Source: M55B177 sp034722275 (GTDB lineage Bacteria > Chloroflexota > Dehalococcoidia > GIF9 > AB-539-J10). From it: 64,000 nucleotides of DNA. Under the pieces are notes generated by a model. It did no database searches. It saw only the letters and a list, made by a program, of their open reading frames with translations, and had not been told where the DNA came from. A program made the translations under genes and the position numbers. This document shows positions 50,498 through 59,017 of the stretch, piece by piece; positions within the stretch are counted from its first letter, which is position 1; the number at the start of each line of letters is the position of its first letter. The stretch spans positions 1-64,000 of the forward strand of contig JAYENW010000020.1 of NCBI GenBank assembly GCA_034722275.1, in the 5' to 3' direction.

Positions 50498-51763
50498 GTG
50501 AATGAAATGAAAAGGAGAGTAGTTGTTACCGGGGTTGGTGCGGTTACTCCTCTGGCTACTGGAGCTGAAAAATCCTGGCAGGCACTGTGCCAGGGAAAAT
50601 CGGGTGTGGGGAAAATCACCAAGTTTGATGCTTCAGGTTTCCATGTGCAAATTGCTGCTGAGTTGAAGGATTTCCATCCGGAGGATTTTCTGGACAAGAA
50701 GAAAATTCGCCGTACTGACCCTTTTATTCACTATGCTTTGGCAGCGGCACGCATGGCGCTGGAAGATTCTGGATTAGTTATCAATCAAGGCAATTGCGAT
50801 AGAGTAGGAACGGTGGTGGGCACATGTGCCGGTGGCATGCTTACCTATGAAAAGAATGTCCTTGCTCTTGCAACGGGAGGACCGAATAGCATTTCCCCCT
50901 TCTTTATCCCTGGATTTATAGCTAACATGGCAGCGGGAGAAGTTTCCATCATTTTTGGTGCCAAAGGTCCCAGCAAATGTGTGGTTACTGCCTGTGCTAC
51001 TGGCAGCCATTCTATTGGTGATGCTTTCCGACTGATTCAATATGGAGAGGCTGATGCCATGATTGCTGGAGGGAGCGAGGCTTACATTATCCCTATGGGA
51101 ATTGCCGGCCTGGATAGGATAAGGGCAATATCAAGGCGAAATGATGAACCTGAAAAAGCCAGTCGTCCTTTTGAAAAAAACCGTGATGGTTTTGTAGTGG
51201 GGGAAGGAGGGGGTATTGTCATCCTGGAAAAGCTTGAATCAGCCATAAAAAGAGGGGCTAAAATTTACGCTGAAATCGTGGGCTATGGCTCTAATATTGA
51301 TGGTTTTCACATAACTGAGCCAGATTGGGAGAATCAGACTCGCTGCATCAGGCTGGCTTTGCGTGATGCTGGTATCTCACCTGATAGTGTTGACTATGTC
51401 AATGCTCATGGCACATCCACTATCCTCAATGACCTGGCTGAGACGAAAGCCATAAAGGCTACCCTGGGAGAACATAGCAAAAAGATATCTGTAAGCTCCA
51501 TCAAATCAATGACGGGTCACCTGTTGGCGGCAGCCGGCGCTGTGGAAGCCATTTCCACTGTTTTAACCATGAGAGATAGTATTATCCCGCCCACCATAAA
51601 CTATGAGACTCCTGATCCTGAATGCGATTTGGACTATGTCCCCAATGTAGCTAGAAAGGCAGAGGTCAACATAGCTATTTCCAATTCTTTTGGCTTTGGT
51701 GGTGCTAACGCTGTGCTGGTTTTCAAGAAGTTCAGAGAAGCACGAGATTACATTTCCCAGTAA
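50498..51763 (+). CDS. 3-oxoacyl-ACP synthase II, FabF-like (copy 2)
   Basis: A 421-residue ketosynthase starting at GTG with a GGAGGTG site. Cys166 in VTACATGSHSIGDAF, His in NAHGTSTILND and His in KSMTGHLLAAAGAVEA complete the catalytic triad. It is similar to the first FabF throughout (shared ending YETPDPECDLDYVPNVAR). It is probably active; a second elongating enzyme may set chain length or branched/unsaturated product. It follows the strong hairpin, so its expression may be separable from the fakA-like gene. Confidence 0.92.
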   Translation: MNEMKRRVVVTGVGAVTPLATGAEKSWQALCQGKSGVGKITKFDASGFHVQIAAELKDFHPEDFLDKKKIRRTDPFIHYALAAARMALEDSGLVINQGNCDRVGTVVGTCAGGMLTYEKNVLALATGGPNSISPFFIPGFIANMAAGEVSIIFGAKGPSKCVVTACATGSHSIGDAFRLIQYGEADAMIAGGSEAYIIPMGIAGLDRIRAISRRNDEPEKASRPFEKNRDGFVVGEGGGIVILEKLESAIKRGAKIYAEIVGYGSNIDGFHITEPDWENQTRCIRLALRDAGISPDSVDYVNAHGTSTILNDLAETKAIKATLGEHSKKISVSSIKSMTGHLLAAAGAVEAISTVLTMRDSIIPPTINYETPDPECDLDYVPNVARKAEVNIAISNSFGFGGANAVLVFKKFREARDYISQ

Positions 51764-51884
51764 GGCAAGCAAAATTCGAGCTTCATTTAGCTTTAAGCCT
51801 TTTGTTTTTGGCGTGCCGCTTAGAAACCAGCTTTATACGCGTGGCGTGTTTTTCAAAAGGCTCTATTTTGCCATGTGTAACGAT

Positions 51885-53231
51885 TTATTTGGGCTCAATG
51901 AGGTCACCCTTTGCCTTAACTAGGTTATGGTAATTGATGTTTGAGCTATAAGACAATGCTGCGGCAGCGAGACTCTTGGTGGCCTGTAAGGTCTTAACAA
52001 ACTTGAGTCGAATAGAGTGATGGGAGTAAATACGGCGAGCGCCTTCCAGCGCTGCAGTTGAAAACTCTTGTGGTGTCATTAAGGTCGGTCTGTAGGTAAC
52101 TTCTGATAGGTCATAGTGTTCCCAGTCAGTCGGGAAATTGGTGTAGAGCAAGCGCCCCTCATCCCATAGCTTGTTGAACAGCCGTGTCCCTGGCAACGGT
52201 GTCAAATAGCTCATCTGTACCGCATCAACCCCGCTGTGCAGGATATAATCGGTGCGGCGGCGTAGTTTTTCTGGCGTGTCGTTATCCATCCCGTAGATGA
52301 AGGCACCCAATACGGCAATGCCATGGTGGTCAATGCGTCGGAAGACTTCTTTGTAGTTATCCACGCCCTTCTTCAAGTTTACCTTCTTGTCTATCTCCTT
52401 AAGCATATCGTTATCCTCTGCTTCCACCCCGAGAAAAACCATGAGGCAGCCGCTTCTGGCAGCGTATTTCAGTACTTCCTCGTTGTCAGCGAAGTTCATT
52501 GATGCCTGGCACCACCAATCCTTTTTAATGCCCCGTTCGGTAATCCCCTTGAATAATGCGATAGCTCTCTTCTCAGCTTTCTTACTCCATCCAATGATAT
52601 TATCGTCAACGAAGAAAACTCTTTTTTTCGGAATGGTTTCCAATTCATCCAGTACCTCATCTACTGGCCGCTGGCGGTAGTGGTGACCGTTAAAGGCAGT
52701 CACGGAGCAGAACTCGCAATTCATAGGACAGCCCCTGGAAGTCTGAATGGTGTCAAACATATACTTGGGTGAAAAGAGGTCACGCCGTGGCTTAACCATC
52801 CCCGCCAGGTCCAGCCAATTTCCCTGATAGACATGTTGCATCCCACCAGCCATAAAATCAGTGATTACCTGAGGCCAGATACTCTCTGCTTCACCAATGA
52901 CTACGGTATCCACATAGCGCAGTGCCTCTTCGGGAAGCATTGAGGCATGAATACCACCTATCACGGTGGGGATACCTTGTTCTCGATAGATGCTGGCAAT
53001 CTCATAGGCTCGAGGAGCAGCAACAGTGAAGGCAGTTAGACCAACAAGATCAGCCTCCTGATACTTGAAGGGCTCAAAGTTCTCATCAACTAAGGTTATT
53101 TCCCACTCAGCAGGTGTCAAGGCGGCTATGACTCCCAGTGCCAGTGGTGGGAAACAGGAGCTAGGATTTACAGTTAGCCCGGCGTGATGAGGATTAACAG
53201 GATTAATTAGAAGCAATTTCCGCCTGTTCAT
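51885..53231 (-). CDS. B12-binding-type radical SAM protein (1)
   Basis: A 448-residue protein. The N-terminal ~130 residues form a B12-binding-type Rossmann domain (FPPLALGVIAALTPAEWEIT; TVIGGIHASMLPEEAL). The radical SAM core has the canonical TSRGCPMNCEFCSV motif (Cys168, Cys172, Cys175), followed by FVDDNIIGWSKKAEKRAIAL and a C-terminal region ending in LTPLPGTRLFNKLWDEGRLL, as in DUF4070-containing methylases related to HpnP. Such enzymes methylate unactivated carbons or rearrange lipids. It lies between fatty-acid and acyl-ligase genes on the opposite strand, so a lipid substrate is plausible but not shown. Confidence 0.87.
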   Translation of the reverse strand: MNRRKLLLINPVNPHHAGLTVNPSSCFPPLALGVIAALTPAEWEITLVDENFEPFKYQEADLVGLTAFTVAAPRAYEIASIYREQGIPTVIGGIHASMLPEEALRYVDTVVIGEAESIWPQVITDFMAGGMQHVYQGNWLDLAGMVKPRRDLFSPKYMFDTIQTSRGCPMNCEFCSVTAFNGHHYRQRPVDEVLDELETIPKKRVFFVDDNIIGWSKKAEKRAIALFKGITERGIKKDWWCQASMNFADNEEVLKYAARSGCLMVFLGVEAEDNDMLKEIDKKVNLKKGVDNYKEVFRRIDHHGIAVLGAFIYGMDNDTPEKLRRRTDYILHSGVDAVQMSYLTPLPGTRLFNKLWDEGRLLYTNFPTDWEHYDLSEVTYRPTLMTPQEFSTAALEGARRIYSHHSIRLKFVKTLQATKSLAAAALSYSSNINYHNLVKAKGDLIEPK

Positions 53232-53604
53232 ACTATCTCTTAGCCTTTACTCACAAATTGCTATACTTAGACTCAACCTCTGCCCCAGCTCTGCCTAACA
53301 TCCAGATTGCACGATGTTAAGTTCAGCTAATCAGCGCATTTCTAATTTATACTGTATAGAGGGATATTGTAAATAGTGAATGGAGAAGTCGTGTTTCATA
53401 TTTGCATTTTACCATTTTATTCGATATGAAGGGCAAATCCACAATTACCGCGCTTTCTTGCAAAGACACAGGATGAATATTTACGGAATATTTTTCAATA
53501 TTTGTTGTATAATGCCTCGAATAGTGATATATTACTGTAGTATTAGTAGCAGAAATGTTGATGGGACAGATATCTGTCTTTAGTATGCTGAGAGGAGGTA
53601 AGAA
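53232..53604. other. Divergent promoter region
   Basis: A 373-base AT-rich gap between the minus-strand radical SAM gene and the plus-strand AMP-ligase-like gene. A TATAAT occurs at 53508-53513 without a good -35 box. No gene or hairpin is supported; two short frames here (including 53380-53583) lack ribosome sites. The AMP-ligase gene has an AGGAGGTAAG site just before its GTG. Confidence 0.5.
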
Positions 53605-55086
53605 GTGAATCTGAAGGAGATGCTGGAGGGAACTGCCCGCGAAGTACCACAAAAGACGGCTATTGTTCTTGATTCCCACAGGGTTACTTATGGAGAATTA
53701 GAGGAAACTTCCAACAGGGTGGCTAATGCGCTCATAGAGCTTGGGGTGGAGAGAAATGACCGTGTAGCTATTTTGATGTCTCATAGCCCTGGGTGGGTCA
53801 TCAATTATTTCGGTGTTATTAAAGCTGGTGGGGTAGCTGTTCTGCTAAGTTCCATGCTCAAAGCGCCCGAGCTTGATTCTTTCTTGCGTGACTCTGATAC
53901 TGAAATCCTGATAACGGAAAAAAGCTTTCTGCCAATTCTTCCCACGAGTTTGCCTGCTGCGGTAAAGCAGGTTCTCGAGGTGGATGGAAATCATTATCAA
54001 ATGATGCTAGCCAGGAGTTCTGCTATATCGCCTGATATTGATATAAAGGATGACGATGAAGCTACTGTCATGTGCGTCGCTGGTGTGCTGGGAAAACAGA
54101 GGGGTGTAGTGCATACGCATGCTTCTCTCACAGGGCCTCTTAGTATAATTTCCACGGGCATAGGACGGAGCAGAGAAGATGTCGTCGTAGACCCCATTCC
54201 CTTTTTCTATCTTCTGGGATTGGGTGAGGTTCTTCTGGGTTCCATTAAGGAAGGGTCCACTATAGTAATCGTTCCTCATTTCAGCCCGAGAGAGGTTTTG
54301 GAAGTCATAGAGAGAGAAAGAGGCAGCATCCTTTTCGGAGTTCCGGCAATATATAATACTCTGGCCATGGTGCGTGATGAGGTTATCAAGAACTATGACA
54401 TCAGTTCATTACGAGTAGCTTCCAGCGCAGGCGCAAAATCGTCTCCAGACCTGATGAAGATGCTGGAAGATAAATTCAATTTAGTTTTTTGTGAGACATA
54501 TGGTCTTTCTGAAAGCTTTGTTGTCTCTATGAGTACTCTTGATAACCATAAACTGGGGGCGGTAGGCAAGCCAATTTGTAGCCTCAAGATAGTGGATGAT
54601 GATGGAAACGAAGTTACTCAAGGTGAAATAGGGGAAGCTGTCTTCAAAGTCCCCTGGATAGTGAAGGGATATTATAAGGCGCCTGATCTCACCGCCCAGG
54701 TTATCAGAAATGGTTGGTTTCATACCGGAGATTTGGTCAGGATGGATGAAAATGGTTATCTTGAGTATGTGGAGAAGAAGTCATTTGTAATAGTGACTCC
54801 AAAAGGGCTGAAAATTTCTCCCTGGGAGGTTGAAGATGTGCTTTTGAGGTATCCTGCTGTGTCTGCAGCAGCCTGTGTGGGTGTTAAAAATGGACGGGTT
54901 GATGAGATTCCCACAGCTTTCATAGTGCTTAAAGAAGGACAAAATGTTACTGTAGAAGAGTTAGCCAGTTTTTGCCAGCAAAATCTGGCTAATTTTAAGC
55001 AGCCAGAACAAATCAAGTTTGTGGATAGCATACCCAAGACTGGCTCGGGAGAAATTGATAGGCGGTGGCTTAAAGAGAAAGGGTAG
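53605..55086 (+). CDS. AMP-ligase-like (ANL) protein with degenerate active site
   Basis: A 493-residue ANL-superfamily protein, full length and resembling medium/long-chain acyl-CoA synthetases. Expected motifs are eroded. The A3 phosphate loop (normally TSGTTGxPKG) reads CVAGVLGKQRG at residues 157-167. The A5 motif is ETYGLSESFVVS, A7 is HTGDLVRMDENGYLEYV, and the A10 motif (normally SGK) is PKTGSGEIDRR, with Glu483 in place of the catalytic lysine. The frame is intact, so the changes are probably selected or tolerated, not decay. It may bind an acyl or acyl-adenylate without full catalysis. It starts at GTG with a strong AGGAGG site and precedes the second PlsY-like gene. Confidence 0.82.
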   Translation: MNLKEMLEGTAREVPQKTAIVLDSHRVTYGELEETSNRVANALIELGVERNDRVAILMSHSPGWVINYFGVIKAGGVAVLLSSMLKAPELDSFLRDSDTEILITEKSFLPILPTSLPAAVKQVLEVDGNHYQMMLARSSAISPDIDIKDDDEATVMCVAGVLGKQRGVVHTHASLTGPLSIISTGIGRSREDVVVDPIPFFYLLGLGEVLLGSIKEGSTIVIVPHFSPREVLEVIERERGSILFGVPAIYNTLAMVRDEVIKNYDISSLRVASSAGAKSSPDLMKMLEDKFNLVFCETYGLSESFVVSMSTLDNHKLGAVGKPICSLKIVDDDGNEVTQGEIGEAVFKVPWIVKGYYKAPDLTAQVIRNGWFHTGDLVRMDENGYLEYVEKKSFVIVTPKGLKISPWEVEDVLLRYPAVSAAACVGVKNGRVDEIPTAFIVLKEGQNVTVEELASFCQQNLANFKQPEQIKFVDSIPKTGSGEIDRRWLKEKG

Positions 55087-55241
55087 GCTAAATTCTCCTT
55101 CATCACATATACTGTAGTGACCAGGATTGATTGTTCCCAGCCCTTCATAGAGCTTGGCATTAGAGGCCTTCAACAGGATAAATCTCGCTGTGTTAAAGCT
55201 GTTTGGGGTTTTAGCGAATTGATTTCTGATGAAGTAATTTG

Positions 55242-55928
55242 ATGTTAATTAACGTTGCATTTATTGCAGGCAGTTACCTTTTCGGCGCTCTTCCCTTTAC
55301 GACTGCTCTGGCTAAAGCGAGTGGTTTGGATTTGTCTCAGGAAAGAGACTTGCATATTGCCTTGCAGCGTAAAGTAAGCAAGTTTCGTGCTTCACTCGCA
55401 AGCTTTGTTGATTTTATTAAAGGAAGTATCGCTGTGCTTATTGGTTTTGGCTTTAATTTGTTGCCTGCCGTCGTTGTTTTGTCCGGCGTAGCTGTCGTAG
55501 TGGGACAAATGTGGCCTCCATTTCGCAGTTGCCATGGAGAAAAAGGGAATAGTACCGGCAGCGCCGTAATAATTACCCTGGCTTTGATATATGAGGCATA
55601 TATTGTTTTGATTTGCCTTGCATTCTTCGCCGTAGGTTCTGGCTTGAGGCTTATTACCTATCGACGATTTCCTGACCCCACTCATCCTGTAGCTCTGGCT
55701 TTGCCCGCAGGTATGTTTCTGGGTTTTGCTGCAGCTCCTTTGGCTTCCTGGTGTTCCGGGCAGCCAAAGAGTATCACTTTAGGACTCCTTGCTTTATTTA
55801 TCATCATCGTCGCACGGCGTTTAACTACTTACCTCAAGGCAGATCTTAAAGCAAATCGCAGCATTTCACAAATACTGGTCAATCGTCTTCTTTTCGACCA
55901 GTCATTTCTGGAGAAAGCACAGAAGTAA
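55242..55928 (+). CDS. Divergent PlsY-like membrane protein (copy 2)
   Basis: About 228 residues, ATG 55242 (TTG 55239 is also possible). Homologous to the copy at 29533-30276: GALPFTTALAKASGLDLSQE, DLHIALQRKVSK, GQMWPPFRSCHGEKGN and AAPLASWCSGQPKSITLG occur at corresponding places, and both end NRLLFDQ-like. PlsY motifs (GSIP..., GSGNxGxTN and FRGGKG) are replaced by the same alternative residues in both copies, which argues for a distinct conserved family. It follows the AMP-ligase-like gene and precedes DegV copy 2 by 76 bases. Confidence 0.74.
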   Translation: MLINVAFIAGSYLFGALPFTTALAKASGLDLSQERDLHIALQRKVSKFRASLASFVDFIKGSIAVLIGFGFNLLPAVVVLSGVAVVVGQMWPPFRSCHGEKGNSTGSAVIITLALIYEAYIVLICLAFFAVGSGLRLITYRRFPDPTHPVALALPAGMFLGFAAAPLASWCSGQPKSITLGLLALFIIIVARRLTTYLKADLKANRSISQILVNRLLFDQSFLEKAQK

Positions 55929-56004
55929 CTCTTGTAATCGCTCTTTCTTGACAGATTAATTCCTTCGAGCTAACCTATTTACCTAGTTATTCGAGGTATA
56001 AAGT

Positions 56005-56868
56005 ATGGATAAGGTAGCTATCGTTACTGACAGCGCTGCCTGCTTGCCTGAAGATGTGGTAAGAGAGTATGGCATCGAAGTTGTGCCTCTGAGATTTATC
56101 TATGCTGGTAAAGTTTACCGGGATGGGATAGATATAACCCCAGACAAAATCTATCGCATCTTTCCTCGAGCCAAGAATTTGCCTACTACTTCGTCGCCTT
56201 CTCCAGGAAATTATTATGAGGCTTTAGAAAAAGTAGCTCAAAAACATAGCAAAGTTTTAGTAATAACACTGTCTTCTAAATTCAGCATGGCATTTGATTC
56301 AGCGAAAATTGCTGCCAAGATAGCTGAGGAAAAGCTGAAAAACATTGTTGTTGAAGTGGTTGATTGTGGTACTGCTGCTGGAGCTCAAGGACTTGTTGTT
56401 TTAGCAGCGGCTAAAGCAGCGAGAGTAGAAGGAAGCCTGACCAAGGTGACCGAAGTCGCCAAAAATGTTATGTCTCGGGTTAATTTAATAGCTTTCTTGG
56501 ATACGCTTTATTATCTAGCTAAAGGCGGTCGTGTGCCCAGAGTTGTTGCTTGGGCAAATTCTTTAGTTAAAATTAAGCCTATCTTTCAGATTGCTCCGCT
56601 ATCGGGTGAAGCCAGCATTATGAAAATAGTCAGGACTAGGCCTGAGGCTATAAAGCAATTACTGGAGCTGGTGAAGGAAAAGGTGGAGGGAAAATCTATC
56701 CATGCTATAGTTATGCATAGCCAGAGTTTGGCTGAAGCAGAAAACTTAAAGGAACGTCTTGTGTCTCATTTCCTCTGCGACGAAATCTATATCAGTGATT
56801 TCACTCCAGTCATGGGAATACACACAGGCCCAGGTGTTTTAGGCATCGCTTTTTACACTGATGACTAG
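56005..56868 (+). CDS. DegV-family fatty-acid-binding protein (copy 2)
   Basis: A 287-residue DegV protein with the canonical elements: VAIVTDSAACLPEDVVREYG, the fatty-acid-contact segment PTTSSPSPGNYYEAL, and ITLSSKFSMAFDSAK. The C-terminal domain ends FTPVMGIHTGPGVLGIAFY, typical of the family. It probably binds a fatty acid for phosphorylation by the FakA-like kinase or delivers it to a neighbouring enzyme. Retained Ser/Thr contacts contrast with copy 1. Confidence 0.9.
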   Translation: MDKVAIVTDSAACLPEDVVREYGIEVVPLRFIYAGKVYRDGIDITPDKIYRIFPRAKNLPTTSSPSPGNYYEALEKVAQKHSKVLVITLSSKFSMAFDSAKIAAKIAEEKLKNIVVEVVDCGTAAGAQGLVVLAAAKAARVEGSLTKVTEVAKNVMSRVNLIAFLDTLYYLAKGGRVPRVVAWANSLVKIKPIFQIAPLSGEASIMKIVRTRPEAIKQLLELVKEKVEGKSIHAIVMHSQSLAEAENLKERLVSHFLCDEIYISDFTPVMGIHTGPGVLGIAFYTDD

Positions 56869-57023
56869 ATAGTATATCCAAGACTAACTCGGGGAAGATT
56901 ATAGCGAGTGCCATAGTAAGGGCAGACTAAACAAATAACGATAGTTCGACTTTGGGGACATACATAAGGAAGTGTTAGTGTATTGTGGTATTATCGGTCA
57001 GATTGTGCTGAAAGGAGCGTAAC

Positions 57024-58556
57024 TTGAAAATACTCTTTGTTTATCCACAGTATCCAGATACCTTCTGGAGTTTTAAGCATGCTTTAAGATTCATTTCTAA
57101 GAAGGCAAGTTTTGCCCCTTTGGGTCTACTAACTGTAGCCGCAATGCTTCCCGATGAGTGGGAGAAAAAACTTGTAGATATGAATACAGTAACCCTGACT
57201 GATAAAGACCTCAAGTGGGCTGATTATGTGTTTATCAGCGCTATGGCAGTGCAACAAGATTCGGCGAGGGAAGTCATTACTAGGTGTAAGAAATTCGGGA
57301 CTAAGACTGTTGCCGGTGGTCCTCTTTTTAGCGCCGGATACGAAGAGTTTGGTTTTGATGATATAGACCATCTTATATTTAATGAGGCTGAAAATATACT
57401 GCCGCTCTTTTTAGAAGATCTAGAGAAGGGATGTGCCAAGCATATTTACACATCTGAGGAACGACCAGATATAACAAAAACTCCTGTACCTTTATGGTCA
57501 CTTATCGACAAGAAGAAATACCAATTAATGAGTATCCAGTATTCTCGAGGCTGCCCTTTCAACTGCGAGTTCTGTGATATCGTTGTAATAAACGGGCATA
57601 GACCACGAACCAAAGACAAAAATCAGATAATAGCCGAACTGGACACATTATACAATTTGGGGTGGCGAGGTACCGTATTCTTTGTTGATGATAATTTTAT
57701 CGGCAACAAGCAAAAATTAAAGTCGGAAATTCTACCGACAATAATTGAATGGATGAAAGAAAAAAACAGCCCCTTTTCACTTTTTACGGAAGCATCTATA
57801 AATCTTGCCGATGATGAAGAGCTAATGCGGCTGATGGTAGAGGCAGGATTTAATATGGTATTTGTTGGCATCGAAAGCCCGAATGCAAAAAGCCTAGTTG
57901 AATGTAACAAAATGCCAAATAAAAATCGTGATTTACTGGCATCAGTTAAAAAGCTTCAAAACCACGGCTTGCAAGTGCAGGGAGGGTTTATTGTAGGTTT
58001 TGATAGTGACCCACTTTCAATTTTCAAGAGCCAAATCAGCTTCATTCAAAAGAGTGGAGTCGTTACCGCTATGGTGGGTGTGCTAATGGCTCCTCCGGGA
58101 ACAAGACTATACAAACGTCTAAAAAAGGAGAAGCGCCTGCTGCCAGGAGGTACTGGTGACAATACAGACGGTTCAACTAATTTCATTCCTAAAATGGGCC
58201 GCGAAACACTTGCTAAGGGCTATAAGCACATCTTGAGTACAATCTATTCGCCCAAGCCATACTACGAACGTATTAAAACCTTTCTAAAAGAGTATAAACC
58301 TAAAAGCGAAAGAAAAGGTAATATTAGCCCTCGCTATATCGGAGCATTGATTAAATCTATGTGGGTTCTGGGTATCAAGGAAAAAGGGAGAAGGTACTAT
58401 TGGAGGCTGTTTGTCTGGACCCTGCTGAAAAAACCCAAGTCTTTCCCTTTATCCATAACCCTTGCTATTCAGGGATTTCATTTCCGCAAAGTCACCGAGA
58501 AAATACATGTACCCCCAATTAGGGATATCCGCTGGCTAGAGCAAACAAGAACCTAA
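57024..58556 (+). CDS. B12-binding-type radical SAM protein (2), DUF4070-like
   Basis: A 510-residue protein starting at TTG with an AAAGGAG site. A B12-binding-like N-terminal domain (ASFAPLGLLTVAAMLPDEWE, KTVAGGPLFSAGYEEFGFDD) precedes the radical SAM core SRGCPFNCEFCDIV (Cys177, Cys181, Cys184), FFVDDNFIGNKQKLKSEIL and GGFIVGFDSDPLSIF. The C-terminal ~130 residues match the DUF4070-type region of HpnP-like methylases. Family relatives methylate hopanoids or other hydrophobic carbons. Its setting between DegV and PlsY genes suggests a membrane-lipid substrate. A terminator hairpin overlaps its stop codon. Confidence 0.88.
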   Translation: MKILFVYPQYPDTFWSFKHALRFISKKASFAPLGLLTVAAMLPDEWEKKLVDMNTVTLTDKDLKWADYVFISAMAVQQDSAREVITRCKKFGTKTVAGGPLFSAGYEEFGFDDIDHLIFNEAENILPLFLEDLEKGCAKHIYTSEERPDITKTPVPLWSLIDKKKYQLMSIQYSRGCPFNCEFCDIVVINGHRPRTKDKNQIIAELDTLYNLGWRGTVFFVDDNFIGNKQKLKSEILPTIIEWMKEKNSPFSLFTEASINLADDEELMRLMVEAGFNMVFVGIESPNAKSLVECNKMPNKNRDLLASVKKLQNHGLQVQGGFIVGFDSDPLSIFKSQISFIQKSGVVTAMVGVLMAPPGTRLYKRLKKEKRLLPGGTGDNTDGSTNFIPKMGRETLAKGYKHILSTIYSPKPYYERIKTFLKEYKPKSERKGNISPRYIGALIKSMWVLGIKEKGRRYYWRLFVWTLLKKPKSFPLSITLAIQGFHFRKVTEKIHVPPIRDIRWLEQTRT

Positions 58557-58579
58557 CGGCTAAACGAAATTAGCCGTTA
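58554..58579. terminator. Perfect 10-pair hairpin at the end of the radical SAM gene
   Basis: TAACGGCTAA (58554-58563) pairs with TTAGCCGTTA (58570-58579) around ACGAAA. The left arm includes the gene's stop codon. A short T/A-rich tail follows without a clean U-run. The hairpin is likely to end or stabilise the transcript and could work in both directions. Confidence 0.6.
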
Positions 58580-59017
58580 AAATAGTACTCAATCAAAGCG
58601 CACGGTTTGTTGAAAGAACTCTTGATCTGGTTCATATGATTAGACACACCTCAGCTCCTTTCTTCTATTTTGCGGAGATTGTCTCAGAAACTCCTGTGGG
58701 GTGAGGTATCCCAGTGGCGGCTCAGTTCTCGTAGAGGTGCTAGGAAGGCTCATATATCTTGGCACGATTCAAAGCTAAACAGCAAGGGCAAACGGTGTCC
58801 CGTTCTCCAAGATGCTGGGAATCGGAGGTAATGTGGTTGAGCGAGAGTGGTTATCTGATTTGAATTTTACCCCACCTGGTGACGCGACCAAGCAAGATGT
58901 TTTCCAAGAAGAAGGAAGCAGCCCATGCTTCCTGAGGAGGAGCTCTTTACCAGTGCATTGATAGAACAAGGGGATTGCTTGGCGTTCAGGACAATATTAA
59001 AATATGACATCATTGAA
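58580..59017. other. Gap with a transposase relic
   Basis: Between the hairpin and plsY. It holds the transposase C-terminal fragment (58640-58740, minus) and a 49-codon plus-strand frame at 58812-58962 (MLGIGGNVVEREWLSD...) of unknown reality. No promoter of good quality is seen before plsY. Confidence 0.45.
58640..58740 (-). pseudogene. Decayed transposase C-terminus (IS3/IS481-like)
   Basis: On the minus strand the frame ending at the TAA (58642-58640) reads TEPPLGYLTPQEFLRQSPQN then a basic tail. The LGYLTP-x-EF motif is characteristic of the C-terminal end of rve-type integrases of IS3/IS481 elements. No catalytic core remains nearby, so it is a fragment. Confidence 0.55.
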
